Made by a program: the position numbers and the translations under genes. From NCBI GenBank assembly GCA_021767985.1, contig JAASSH010000053.1, positions 1 through 8,811 of the forward strand: a stretch of DNA of 8,811 bases, written 5' to 3'. Each line of letters starts with the position of its first letter. The stretch's first letter is position 1. Shown here piece by piece: positions 1 to 7,134 of the stretch. Origin of the DNA: Gammaproteobacteria bacterium (GTDB lineage: Bacteria > Pseudomonadota > Gammaproteobacteria > GCA-001735895). The notes beneath the pieces were generated by a model that saw nothing but the letters and a program-made list of their open reading frames with translations, was not told the DNA's origin and made no database searches.

Positions 1-1848
1 GGCAGCGGTCATTCCCCGCAACAGTTTGAGCACCGCGGGGCTGTAGTAGCCGGTGAGCGCGGGATCCTCCAGCGACAGGATCGCCTCGGCGCTGCCCGGG
101 TCGCCCTGGCGCGCGCAGCGGCCGAACAGCTGCCGGTCGACGCGGTACGAGTCGTTGAGGCTGAGCGAAATCACGTGCAGCCCACCCATTTCCGTTACTC
201 CCGGACCCAACGCGATGTCAGTACCACGCCCGGCCATGTTGGTGGCCACGGTGATGGCGCCTTTCTGGCCCGCCTCGGCGACGATCTCGGCCTCGTGCCG
301 ATCCTGCTTGGCGTTCAACACCCGGTGCTCGACCGCGGACTGCTGCAGCCACTCGGAAACCTGCTCGGATTCCTCGACCGAGCTGGTGCCGATCAGAATC
401 GGTCGGCCCACCCGGTTCAGCGCCCGCACGCGATTGATCAGGGTCGCCCTCTTGTCCATTTCGTCACGGTAGATATGCTCGCCCAGCATCAGGCGTTTCG
501 ACGGCTGGTTGGTGGCCACCTTGCGGACCTCCAGCCCGTAAACCCGCTGCAATTCGTCGGCCACTTCGCTGATGGTGCCGGAAGTGCCGCCGAGGCGCAG
601 GTAGCGGCTGAAGAAGCGTTGATAACTGATACGCGCCTGCGGCTCGCGCTGCTCGCTGATCACACAACCCTCCTTGGCCTCGATCATCTGGTGCAGGCCC
701 TGCTCCCAGGCGCGGTCAGGCATCAATCGGCCGGTCGACTGATCGATGATCTGAACCTTGTCTTCGTGCACCACGTATTCGCGATCCCGCTTGTAAAACA
801 GGGTCGCGGCGAGCGCCTGTTTTACCAGGGTTTGCCGTTTACGCGGGTTGCGCCACAGCTTCGGCAGCTGCAAAATTTTATCTTCCAGGCTGTCTTCTCC
901 GGCCACGGTTAACTCCACGATGCGCCGCTTCTCGTCGACCTTGTAGTCCTGATCGGCGACCAGCGTCGAGGCGAGATACAGCGCATCGCTATAGGTATCG
1001 GCCGATTCTTCGTTAGGTAAAGTTTTTGTGATGATTAAAGGCGTGTTGGCTTCGTCGATCAGCACGCTGTCGGCTTCGTCGATGATCGCGAAACACAGTC
1101 CGCGCAGCAGCAGCTTGCTGTTCGCCTGCGGGTTTTGCTGGCGCTGGATCTGGCGGTACTGGAAACGCAAATTGCCGGTATCTTCGCCGATCTCGATGCG
1201 ATCTCGCAGGTAATCGAACGCAATCTGCTTATTTGTCGTGTGCACGATATCAGCCTGGTAAGCCTCGCGGCAGTCATCCGGCTGCATGCCGTCGATGACA
1301 AAGTTACCCCTCAGACCAAGGCGCCGGTATAGCGGCAGCATGATTTCGCAATCGCGCTCGGCGAGATAATCGTTGGCGGTAATCACGTGCACCGGAATAC
1401 CGGCCAGCGCCGCGGTGCAGGCGGGCAGCGTCGCGGTCAGGGTCTTACCCTCGCCGGTCTGCATTTCGGCGAGCATGCCGTTCATCATGAGCCAGCCGCC
1501 GTACAGCTGCACGTCGAAATGACGCTTGCCGAGCACCCTGCCGGCCGCCTCGCGGATCACCGCGAAAGCCTCGATCATCAGCGCTTCCTCGAGGCCTCGC
1601 CGATGCAGCTGCGAACGCAATTCCCCGAGCACCGCGTCGAACGCCTCGTCAGTGCAGTCCTTCAGCGCCGCCTCGTACTGGTTGATCCGGCGCACAATTT
1701 GTCGCTGGCTGTAGCGCTTGCGGCCGAAGCGCGCGCGTCCGCGCTCGATCCAGCCCTGGACGAGCGCCTCCAGGTCGTCGAGCGAATCTTCCTCGCGCTG
1801 GGGGTAGCTGCCGAGGCTGACGCCGGGCTTGATCGATAACTCAGACAT
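1..1848 (-). CDS. Divergent SecA-like preprotein translocase ATPase (3' end beyond window)
   Basis: A SecA-type motor would bind ATP and push unfolded polypeptide through a membrane channel. I translated 616 residues from the ATG at 1848 with no stop before the left edge. Family hallmarks appear in order: RHFDVQLYGG (109-118), Walker A TGEGKT (131-136), FDYLRD (211-216), Walker B region IIDEADSVLIDEA (255-267), GTSGT (421-425), VATNMAGRGTDIAL (534-547) and RQLFGRCARQGDPGS (572-586). ATPase residues look intact. It differs from housekeeping SecA: it has a longer, charged N-terminus, an insert of roughly 25 residues at about 220-250 before Walker B, SLSLNDSYR where most SecAs have GTERHESRR, and GRCARQGD instead of GRSGRQGD. 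The start overlaps the end of the upstream gene by 8 bp and has GAGG 7 nt upstream. The two-helix finger, scaffold and any zinc-binding C-terminus lie outside the window. It is probably an accessory, specialised SecA rather than the essential one; family assignment is very sure, role is inferred. Confidence 0.93.
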   Translation of the reverse strand, partial: MSELSIKPGVSLGSYPQREEDSLDDLEALVQGWIERGRARFGRKRYSQRQIVRRINQYEAALKDCTDEAFDAVLGELRSQLHRRGLEEALMIEAFAVIREAAGRVLGKRHFDVQLYGGWLMMNGMLAEMQTGEGKTLTATLPACTAALAGIPVHVITANDYLAERDCEIMLPLYRRLGLRGNFVIDGMQPDDCREAYQADIVHTTNKQIAFDYLRDRIEIGEDTGNLRFQYRQIQRQQNPQANSKLLLRGLCFAIIDEADSVLIDEANTPLIITKTLPNEESADTYSDALYLASTLVADQDYKVDEKRRIVELTVAGEDSLEDKILQLPKLWRNPRKRQTLVKQALAATLFYKRDREYVVHEDKVQIIDQSTGRLMPDRAWEQGLHQMIEAKEGCVISEQREPQARISYQRFFSRYLRLGGTSGTISEVADELQRVYGLEVRKVATNQPSKRLMLGEHIYRDEMDKRATLINRVRALNRVGRPILIGTSSVEESEQVSEWLQQSAVEHRVLNAKQDRHEAEIVAEAGQKGAITVATNMAGRGTDIALGPGVTEMGGLHVISLSLNDSYRVDRQLFGRCARQGDPGSAEAILSLEDPALTGYYSPAVLKLLRGMTAA

Positions 1849-3988
1849 TGAACTGCCTCAGGAATACCTGGCGCAGGCGCCGATACCACTGGCTTGCCAG
1901 CGCTTCGCTGCCGTGGTCGATACGCACGTAAGCACGCGTGCCGAGCGGGATTTCGTGGCCCTGGAAATCGGGTTTCAGATCGACCAGGAATACTTTTTCG
2001 ATCGTAACCATTTGATCCTCGTTACCGGGCGTGACGATGAACTTGCCGCCGCCCGTCGTGGCGAGCGCGGCGCTTGGCAACTGGTTGGTGGCTTCGGGCG
2101 CCTGGCGCAGGATGCGCGCCGGGAATTCCTTGTCCGGATTGCTGGCGAAACGGACCTTGACATCGACCACGCGCTGACGCAGCTGACCGATATGGTCCTG
2201 GCTTACCGCCATGCGCACGGTCGGTTTTTCGTCATCGAGAATATAGCCGAGCAGGTCGCCCTTGCGCAGGAAACGGCCCGGCAGGTCGTCGGCCTCGAGC
2301 AGCATCAACTGCCCGTCCTTGAACGCCTTGACCGACATCGCGCTGGCTTTTTGGAGAATGTGCCGCAACTCGGATTCGGCGACGCGCAGCTCTTCCCGCG
2401 CCATGCCGGCCTCGATATTGCCCTCGGCGCGGCCGGCGCGATAGCGCGACTTCAGTTCCTTGACGCGGGCGCGCGCAATCCTGGCCTCGCTTCGCAGAAA
2501 CGGGTCATGCAGCGACAGCAATGGGGTTCCGGCGGTGACGAGCTGGTTGTTTTCGACCTTGAGGTCCTTGACGAAGCCGTCGGTCTCGGCGCGCAAGCGG
2601 GTTTCGTCAGGTTGCCAGACCACGCCCTGGTTCAGGGTGTAGGCCGGAATCGGCATAAAGCCGATAATGGCAACCAGGGCAACACCTATCGAGAAGCTCG
2701 AGGCCAGCGCGCGATTGCGCTTCTGCTGCAACGCCGGGCTCGCGACCAGGTAGTGCAGGGCCTTGTATAGCGGCCTCAGGATTTGCAGGCTGACCAGCCA
2801 GATCGCCAGCAGCACGCCGAAGTAAAAGAACTTCTCGGTGACCACGACAATGATGAACCACAGGATGCCGAGCCGATAGACCAGCGACAGCAGGCTGTAT
2901 CCCACGAACCACGGCGCTTCGCCCGGCGCGTTGGCCGGCGATACCGCATCGCGCAGGCCGAACAGGTAACGCTGAAACAGGTATTGCCAGTACTGGCTCG
3001 ACCGTTGAAACAGGTTCGGGATGCCGAGCCCGTCCGCCAGCACGTAGTAGCCGTCGTACTTCAGCAGCGGATTGCCGTTGAAAAACAGCGACGAGATGCC
3101 GCCGATCAGGAAAATATTGAAACCGATGCTCTGCACCAGGCCCGGTTGCGCGGCCAGGAACAATAACAGCCCGAGCGCGGCGAGGCAGGATTCGACCAGT
3201 ATTCCCGCGGCGCTGACGAGTATTCTCCTGGAACGGCTGCGAAAATGGGTCGCGGTCGACACGTTGACATAGGGCACCGGCATGAACAGCAGGAAATTGA
3301 TTCCCATTTCGTGCACTTCTCCGCCTTCGAGCTTGGCGCTGAAGGCATGCCCGAGCTCGTGTACGAACTTGAGCGGCGGATACAGGAGAAACAGCAGCAG
3401 CAGGTTGTAGGGCGACAGCGCGTTGATGCTGAAATGATGGCTGATCTGCGGCCAGTGCTGCGCGGCCTCGAGCACGGTGTATAACATCAACAGTACCCAG
3501 GCCAGGCCGACCCATTTACTGAAAAGCCAGCTGACCTTATTGAAATGCCGGTTGAGGAAATCCTCCGGGTCCCACAGCGCAAAGCGCAGCGCCACGGGGT
3601 TGGCGAAACGCTGCTTGAGCTTGTTCGAGCGCTGCCGCGCCTGTCGTTCGAACAGTTCTTCGGTATCCGCCGTGGCCCCGCTCTTGAGCAGATCGGCCTG
3701 GTACAGCTTGCCCATCAGGTCGATGATTTCTTCCTGCCCGGGTGCGTATTCGTCGAGCTTTTCGCAGATCCGCTCGTAGATTTCCTGCACGCTGCGCTCG
3801 CCGTCCATCATGCCGATGAACTGGTAGGCGGCCGGGTTGAAGCGGTGACTGCGACCGGTCGTGGTGTTTTCCAGCAGGTACCAGATCAGCCCACGGTAAT
3901 CGTGGCGGTGAATTTCGACCTGGTTGTGCAGCTTCGGCTGCAGTTTGGCAACCCGGTACCAGTGGGGGCTGATCAGTCCGTCACTCAT
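1841..3988 (-). CDS. PqqD-like / M50 site-2 protease / HlyD-like fusion membrane protein
   Basis: This 715-residue protein has three modules. Residues about 13-103 resemble a PqqD-like winged-helix domain (RYRG-like 'HDYRGLIWYLLE', 'HRFNPAAYQFIGMMDGERSVQEIYE'). Residues about 158-450 are a polytopic membrane core with the M50 zinc motif HELGH (210-214) and the second motif NPLLKYDGYY (306-315), whose Asp would be the third zinc ligand. Residues about 450-690 are a HlyD/biotinyl-lipoyl-like region with two half-motifs ('AETDGFVKDLKVENNQLVTAGTP' region and the 'GRFLRKGDLLGYIL' region) split by a short helical hairpin near 496-550. M50 proteases cut within or near membranes; PqqD-like domains bind leader peptides in several peptide-modification systems. 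Here a role in recognising, cleaving or guiding an exported polypeptide is inferred. I prefer ATG at 3988 to the GTG at 3994 because it forms an ATGA overlap with the upstream stop. Its own end overlaps the SecA-like gene by 8 bp. Confidence 0.92.
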   Translation of the reverse strand: MSDGLISPHWYRVAKLQPKLHNQVEIHRHDYRGLIWYLLENTTTGRSHRFNPAAYQFIGMMDGERSVQEIYERICEKLDEYAPGQEEIIDLMGKLYQADLLKSGATADTEELFERQARQRSNKLKQRFANPVALRFALWDPEDFLNRHFNKVSWLFSKWVGLAWVLLMLYTVLEAAQHWPQISHHFSINALSPYNLLLLFLLYPPLKFVHELGHAFSAKLEGGEVHEMGINFLLFMPVPYVNVSTATHFRSRSRRILVSAAGILVESCLAALGLLLFLAAQPGLVQSIGFNIFLIGGISSLFFNGNPLLKYDGYYVLADGLGIPNLFQRSSQYWQYLFQRYLFGLRDAVSPANAPGEAPWFVGYSLLSLVYRLGILWFIIVVVTEKFFYFGVLLAIWLVSLQILRPLYKALHYLVASPALQQKRNRALASSFSIGVALVAIIGFMPIPAYTLNQGVVWQPDETRLRAETDGFVKDLKVENNQLVTAGTPLLSLHDPFLRSEARIARARVKELKSRYRAGRAEGNIEAGMAREELRVAESELRHILQKASAMSVKAFKDGQLMLLEADDLPGRFLRKGDLLGYILDDEKPTVRMAVSQDHIGQLRQRVVDVKVRFASNPDKEFPARILRQAPEATNQLPSAALATTGGGKFIVTPGNEDQMVTIEKVFLVDLKPDFQGHEIPLGTRAYVRIDHGSEALASQWYRRLRQVFLRQFNV
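1856..1859 (-). promoter_or_regulatory. Ribosome-binding site of the SecA-like gene
   Basis: GAGG on the minus strand lies 7 nt before the ATG at 1848, inside the last codons of the M50 fusion gene. This supports 1848 as the start. With the 8-bp gene overlap it points to coupled translation. Confidence 0.6.
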
Positions 3989-5967
3989 GGCCACCAGGAC
4001 CAGAACCAGAGGCGCAGCCAGTCGATGATTTCATGGGTCCAGATCCACACCATCGGTTCGCGGCCGGCGCTGATCTTGCCGATGCCCTGCATGCCGGGAC
4101 GCAGCATGTCCGGCACCCCGGGCAACGAGGCTTCGACCCGGAAGGTATTGGCGCCATCCTCGGCCCTCGCCACCGAGGTGATGCGCTCTACCTTGATCGG
4201 GAAGCTCAGTTGCGACAGGCTCGACAGCGTCAGCGCGCCGGCCTGCCCCTCGCGCACGTAGGATATCTTGCGCTCGTCGACCTTGAGGATGATGCGGTAG
4301 CCTTCCAGCGGCGCAATCTTGAACAGCGAGTCGCCGCGCTCCACCGGCGAGCCGAGCATCTGGCTCAGGTCACCTTCGATGACGACACCGTCGAACGGCG
4401 CGGTCAGGTGGATGCTTTGCATCTGCTGCTCGATCAGCTCGATCTCGGCGTTGATCTGGTTGATTTGTTCCTTGATCACGCGCACGCCGACGAGGTCCCG
4501 CTGCGACTGGGCCTCGCGGTACTCGCGGCGCGATTTCCGCAGCCGGCCGTTGAGCCTCGTCAACTCGAGCTTGAGTTCGGAATCGTCGAGGCTGGCCATG
4601 ATCTCGCCCGCGCCGATGGTGTCGCCGGCACGCACCGCCGAAGACAGCAGGTAACCCGAGATCGGCGCCGCGACGACGCGCTGCACCTGCCCTTCGAGCA
4701 CCGCGTCGGCGGTGATGCGAAAGTCGACCTCGACCAGGCTCGCCATCAAAAGGAAGGCTGCGATTCCGGTCGCGGTGAGCTTGAAACGCAGATGCCTGAC
4801 GCCGAACACCCGGCGCAGACCATTGACCAGGCTGTCGCCGATCTTGTACAGGATGCCCCGCTCCTGCTCGCGTTTCAGCGCCAGGAACGGCGTCAGTAGC
4901 GACAGCGTCTGCTGGCAGGTGTAAAGCGTCTTTTCATCCAGTGGCGCTTCCTCGCTGCACATCAACGTAATCGCACCGAACACGCGGCGTTCGGAAGTCA
5001 GCGGAATCGTCGCGATCGATCCGGAGCCGAACTTACGCGCGAGCTCCTGGTGCGCGCGCTGGATCACCTTGCTGTTCTTGTCCGGAAACAGGATCGTATT
5101 GTCCTGCTCCACCGCCTCGTCCATCGCATCGGCAATCTTGCGCACCAGGTTCGAACGCTGATCGAAATCGGCGCTGTTGGACAACGCGATCACGCTGCAG
5201 TGATGACCCTGCTTTTCGGCGAAGGCGACGCGCTCGCAGTCGAACTGGCTGGTAAGCTCGGCGACCATGCGCATCAGGCCCTGCTGATAACTGTTTTGTT
5301 CGAAACAGCTCGCCAACAGGCCGACGACGTCGCCGTAAAAATCGTCGTTCTCGGGCTTGATGAAACTGGCCAGCCCGAGCCAGCGGATGCTGCGCTTGAG
5401 CGAATGAAACACGGCCAGGTGCTTGGCGGTCGACAGGTGCTTCAGCTTGATCGCGATGACACCGGCCAGCCGCGAGCGGATATAGACCGGCTTGGCGAAA
5501 TAATCCAGTTCCTGGCCATCGACCACGTGGGCTCTCGCAAGGCAGACTTCACCGCGTTTCTTGAGTGCGTACTTGGCGGTGGCAAAGAAATCCTGGTACT
5601 GCTGCAGCGTGTCCGGGTAGCGCGCCAGCAGGTGCAGCTGGTCGCTGTCCGGGTCCGGCACCAGGAACACCGCCGAATGCACGCCCGGCAGCAGGGCGCA
5701 GGTGGTTTCCAGCCATTTTTCGGAGAAGCGGCTATGCATCTGGCCAGCGCTTGTATCCGAAGCGCTCATCTGCGCGGCCGACGATGCCATTGCGCGAACA
5801 TTTTCGTCAGGCCGGGAAGGTCTTATTGGCGACGCGCCCCGAACGGTCTGCCCGGTATTCGCCGCGACGCTATCTGGTCCGGCAGCGGGAACATGCCCGG
5901 TTCCGCCCGCGGGCTCCTGATTTGCGTGCCCAGCCGGCCGCAATCTTGTGATGCTCTGTTTCTTCAT
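3985..5967 (-). CDS. GAF-domain / HlyD-family periplasmic adaptor fusion protein
   Basis: This 660-residue protein joins a cytoplasmic sensor-like half to a periplasmic adaptor half. Residues 1-78 are Pro/Gly/Ser/Ala-rich and look disordered. Residues about 80-200 and 210-365 look like two GAF-type folds; the second ('FDCERVAFAEK', 'GSGSIATIPLTSERRVFGAITLMC') is the clearer. A single membrane segment lies at about 397-414 (LTATGIAAFLLMASLVEV). After it come a lipoyl half-motif ('QRVVAAPISGYL'), a coiled-coil hairpin (about 460-517), a second half-motif ('LTAPFDGVVIEGD') and a beta-barrel region ending near 635, the classic membrane-fusion-protein order. The C-terminus is very Trp-rich. HlyD adaptors bridge an inner-membrane pump to an outer-membrane channel; coupling to a GAF sensor suggests signal-gated assembly, which is inference. 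The start is uncertain: ATG 5967 (MKKQSITRL) is chosen; ATG 6096, 5790 and 5769 are in frame, and no site has a strong ribosome-binding sequence. It is the first gene of the three-gene block. Confidence 0.88.
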   Translation of the reverse strand: MKKQSITRLRPAGHANQEPAGGTGHVPAAGPDSVAANTGQTVRGASPIRPSRPDENVRAMASSAAQMSASDTSAGQMHSRFSEKWLETTCALLPGVHSAVFLVPDPDSDQLHLLARYPDTLQQYQDFFATAKYALKKRGEVCLARAHVVDGQELDYFAKPVYIRSRLAGVIAIKLKHLSTAKHLAVFHSLKRSIRWLGLASFIKPENDDFYGDVVGLLASCFEQNSYQQGLMRMVAELTSQFDCERVAFAEKQGHHCSVIALSNSADFDQRSNLVRKIADAMDEAVEQDNTILFPDKNSKVIQRAHQELARKFGSGSIATIPLTSERRVFGAITLMCSEEAPLDEKTLYTCQQTLSLLTPFLALKREQERGILYKIGDSLVNGLRRVFGVRHLRFKLTATGIAAFLLMASLVEVDFRITADAVLEGQVQRVVAAPISGYLLSSAVRAGDTIGAGEIMASLDDSELKLELTRLNGRLRKSRREYREAQSQRDLVGVRVIKEQINQINAEIELIEQQMQSIHLTAPFDGVVIEGDLSQMLGSPVERGDSLFKIAPLEGYRIILKVDERKISYVREGQAGALTLSSLSQLSFPIKVERITSVARAEDGANTFRVEASLPGVPDMLRPGMQGIGKISAGREPMVWIWTHEIIDWLRLWFWSWWP

Positions 5968-6025
5968 GCGCTTGCCGCCAGGCTCAGAAAACTCCTGATA
6001 TTCGATTCCGCTCGTTTCGCCGAGT

Positions 6026-6055
6026 AAATTTCGCGGCTGTCTCGCCGCGGAATTC
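6026..6055 (-). repeat. Strong inverted repeat in the presumed leader
   Basis: The arms GAATTCCGCGGC and GCCGCGAAATTT (minus strand) flank the 6-nt loop GAGACA. Ten of 12 positions pair by Watson-Crick rules, one is a G-U wobble in RNA and one is a mismatch. There is no following T-run, so it is not a standard terminator. It sits about 60 nt before ATG 5967 and could be a leader RNA structure or a protein-binding palindrome. Confidence 0.5.
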
Positions 6056-6098
6056 CAGCTGGTATCCGGGTCTTTCGAGCCCGTGAAACCCCCCATCT

Positions 6099-6104
6099 TT
6101 TATA
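6099..6104 (-). promoter_or_regulatory. Possible -10 element for the three-gene block
   Basis: TATAAA on the minus strand resembles a sigma70 -10 box. At 16 nt spacing the upstream hexamer is TTCTTG, a poor -35 match, so an activator or no promoter at all is possible. Confidence 0.25.
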
Positions 6105-6219
6105 GTCCAATCGGACCAGGCAAGAAGCACCATCGAGGCAAATTGTGACCCACGCACGATAAGCAGGGGCGGCACTGGCTCCGTCATCGGTAAAACGGCG
6201 ACGCCAATTGGAATCGGTC

Positions 6220-7110
6220 CTAGGCATAGCGGCGCTCCCCGGCGACAAGCTTGAGATCCTGGGCGCCGCAGGGCCACAGCAGGCCGAGCACCGCATCGGT
6301 GTGGGTTTCGATTTCATCGTTCACGATTTCATCGATATTTTCCGGCAGCTTCGCAAACTGCGGGATTTTGCTGATGCTGTGCTCGATCAGCTTGCGATGC
6401 TTAGCGGCGTCCCGATCCTGGCATAACCGATGCGCCAGGTGTACGACATTGACCGCGGGGCGAAATTCCTCGTCCGCCTGCGCGGGCTGAAGATGGCAGG
6501 CCGCTACCTGCTGGTAAACCGGGGGCAAATGCCACAGCTGCATCATTTCGGAGCCAACCTGGCTGTAATCGAAACCGAGATGTTCGCGCTCCGCCTGTGC
6601 CAGCGTGCGTTGTTCGGACAGGCTGTCGTCGAGCGCCTGCAGCGAGGCCTCGGGTTCCCTGAGGAACATTGCGGCGTGCCCGATTTCGTGCAGCAGCCCC
6701 AGGGTAAAGAAAACGTGGTGACTATCGGACTTGCTGAACTGGCCGATAGTCCGGGCGGCGATTCCGCACTGCACGTTGTAGCGCCAGAATGCCCTGAGGT
6801 TGAGGACTTCTTCGGGGATCGCGGAAAAGGTACGCATGCACAGGGTTCCCAGCATCAGGTCATGCAGCTGCATCAGTCCGATCAGGCTGATCGCCTGGTA
6901 CAGGCTTTCGCAGCTGCGGGGAAATCCGAAGTACTGGCTCTGCGCCATGCGCATGACTCGCACCGCCAGCATCGAGTCCGACTCGACCACCTCGACGAAA
7001 TCGTCGATCGTGGTATCGGCGTTCAACAGCAGCTGTCGAATCGCGACATAGACCTCGGGCATCGAAATGTGCTCCGCCATGTCGCCGACGAATTCTCGTG
7101 CAGCTTTCAT
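6220..7110 (-). CDS. HDOD-domain protein (second of a tandem pair)
   Basis: This 296-residue HDOD (HD-related output domain) protein belongs to a family linked to signalling, often found with cyclic-di-GMP or chemosensory partners; most members have no proven enzyme activity. The N-terminal half carries the usual pattern: 'ISMPEVYVAIRQLL' (15-28), 'ESDSMLAVRVMRMAQSQYFGFP' region (43-64), 'AISLIGLMQLHDLMLG' (73-88). Later come GLLHEIGH (138-145), where HE stands in place of the catalytic HD pair, and 'QLWHLPPVYQQVAACH' (191-206), which keeps the late His. It lies 24 bp after the other HDOD gene, with AGGA 10 nt before the ATG (7121-7124). The two are clearly related, most strongly in the first 90 residues and around LLHEIGH, suggesting an old duplication. 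A regulatory link to the downstream export-like block is possible from position only. Confidence 0.9.
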   Translation of the reverse strand: MKAAREFVGDMAEHISMPEVYVAIRQLLLNADTTIDDFVEVVESDSMLAVRVMRMAQSQYFGFPRSCESLYQAISLIGLMQLHDLMLGTLCMRTFSAIPEEVLNLRAFWRYNVQCGIAARTIGQFSKSDSHHVFFTLGLLHEIGHAAMFLREPEASLQALDDSLSEQRTLAQAEREHLGFDYSQVGSEMMQLWHLPPVYQQVAACHLQPAQADEEFRPAVNVVHLAHRLCQDRDAAKHRKLIEHSISKIPQFAKLPENIDEIVNDEIETHTDAVLGLLWPCGAQDLKLVAGERRYA

Positions 7111-7120
7111 TGGCTTGCTA

Positions 7121-7124
7121 TCCT
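7121..7124 (-). promoter_or_regulatory. Ribosome-binding site of the second HDOD gene
   Basis: AGGA on the minus strand, 10 nt before ATG 7110, within the 24-bp gap between the two HDOD genes. It supports this start. Confidence 0.45.
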
Positions 7125-7134
7125 AAATTCGGAA

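Larger units (their letters stand above)
5968..6219 (-). other. 252-bp spacer upstream of the GAF-HlyD/M50/SecA-like block
   Basis: No convincing gene fits here. It contains a possible -10 element, TATAAA on the minus strand (6099-6104), without a good -35 partner. It also holds a strong hairpin at 6026-6055, a small CTCG/CGAG hairpin at 6011-6024, and an imperfect inverted repeat at 6182-6203 just after the upstream HDOD stop that lacks a T-run. If the -10 is real, the transcript would carry a leader of about 120 nt before ATG 5967. An alternative is that the block is transcribed by read-through from the HDOD genes, since I see no intrinsic terminator between them. Confidence 0.5.

Noticed and set aside
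1829..2770. Long plus-strand open frame of 313 codons
   Set aside because: It lies fully antisense to the M50 fusion gene, has no family resemblance and is low-complexity in the way expected of GC-rich shadow frames. The same applies to plus frames at 175-912, 4033-4899, 5050-6027 and 6430-7224.
2607..3515. Minus-strand open frame of 302 codons overlapping the M50 gene
   Set aside because: It is an Arg/Ala/Pro-rich shifted frame inside a gene with clear M50 motifs in the other frame.
5968..6096. N-terminal extension of the GAF-HlyD protein to ATG 6096
   Set aside because: The 43 extra residues look non-coding, no ribosome-binding site precedes 6096, and the possible -10 box at 6099-6104 abuts it.
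6108..6160. Possible sigma54 promoter (TGGTGC...TGCC on the minus strand)
   Set aside because: The distance between the GG and GC elements is two bases short of the fixed sigma54 spacing.
6182..6203. Inverted repeat after the second HDOD gene as a terminator
   Set aside because: The stem has one mismatch and one wobble in 8 bp, and no T-run follows on the minus strand.
5968..6219. Possible cyclic-di-GMP riboswitch in the spacer
   Set aside because: GAAA-containing hairpins are present, but the conserved GEMM core sequences and receptor arrangement are not.
5964..6317. Small minus-strand frames (also 5984-6277) across the spacer before the GAF-HlyD gene
   Set aside because: They overlap the end of the HDOD gene, have no recognisable domain or ribosome-binding site, and their composition is not protein-like.
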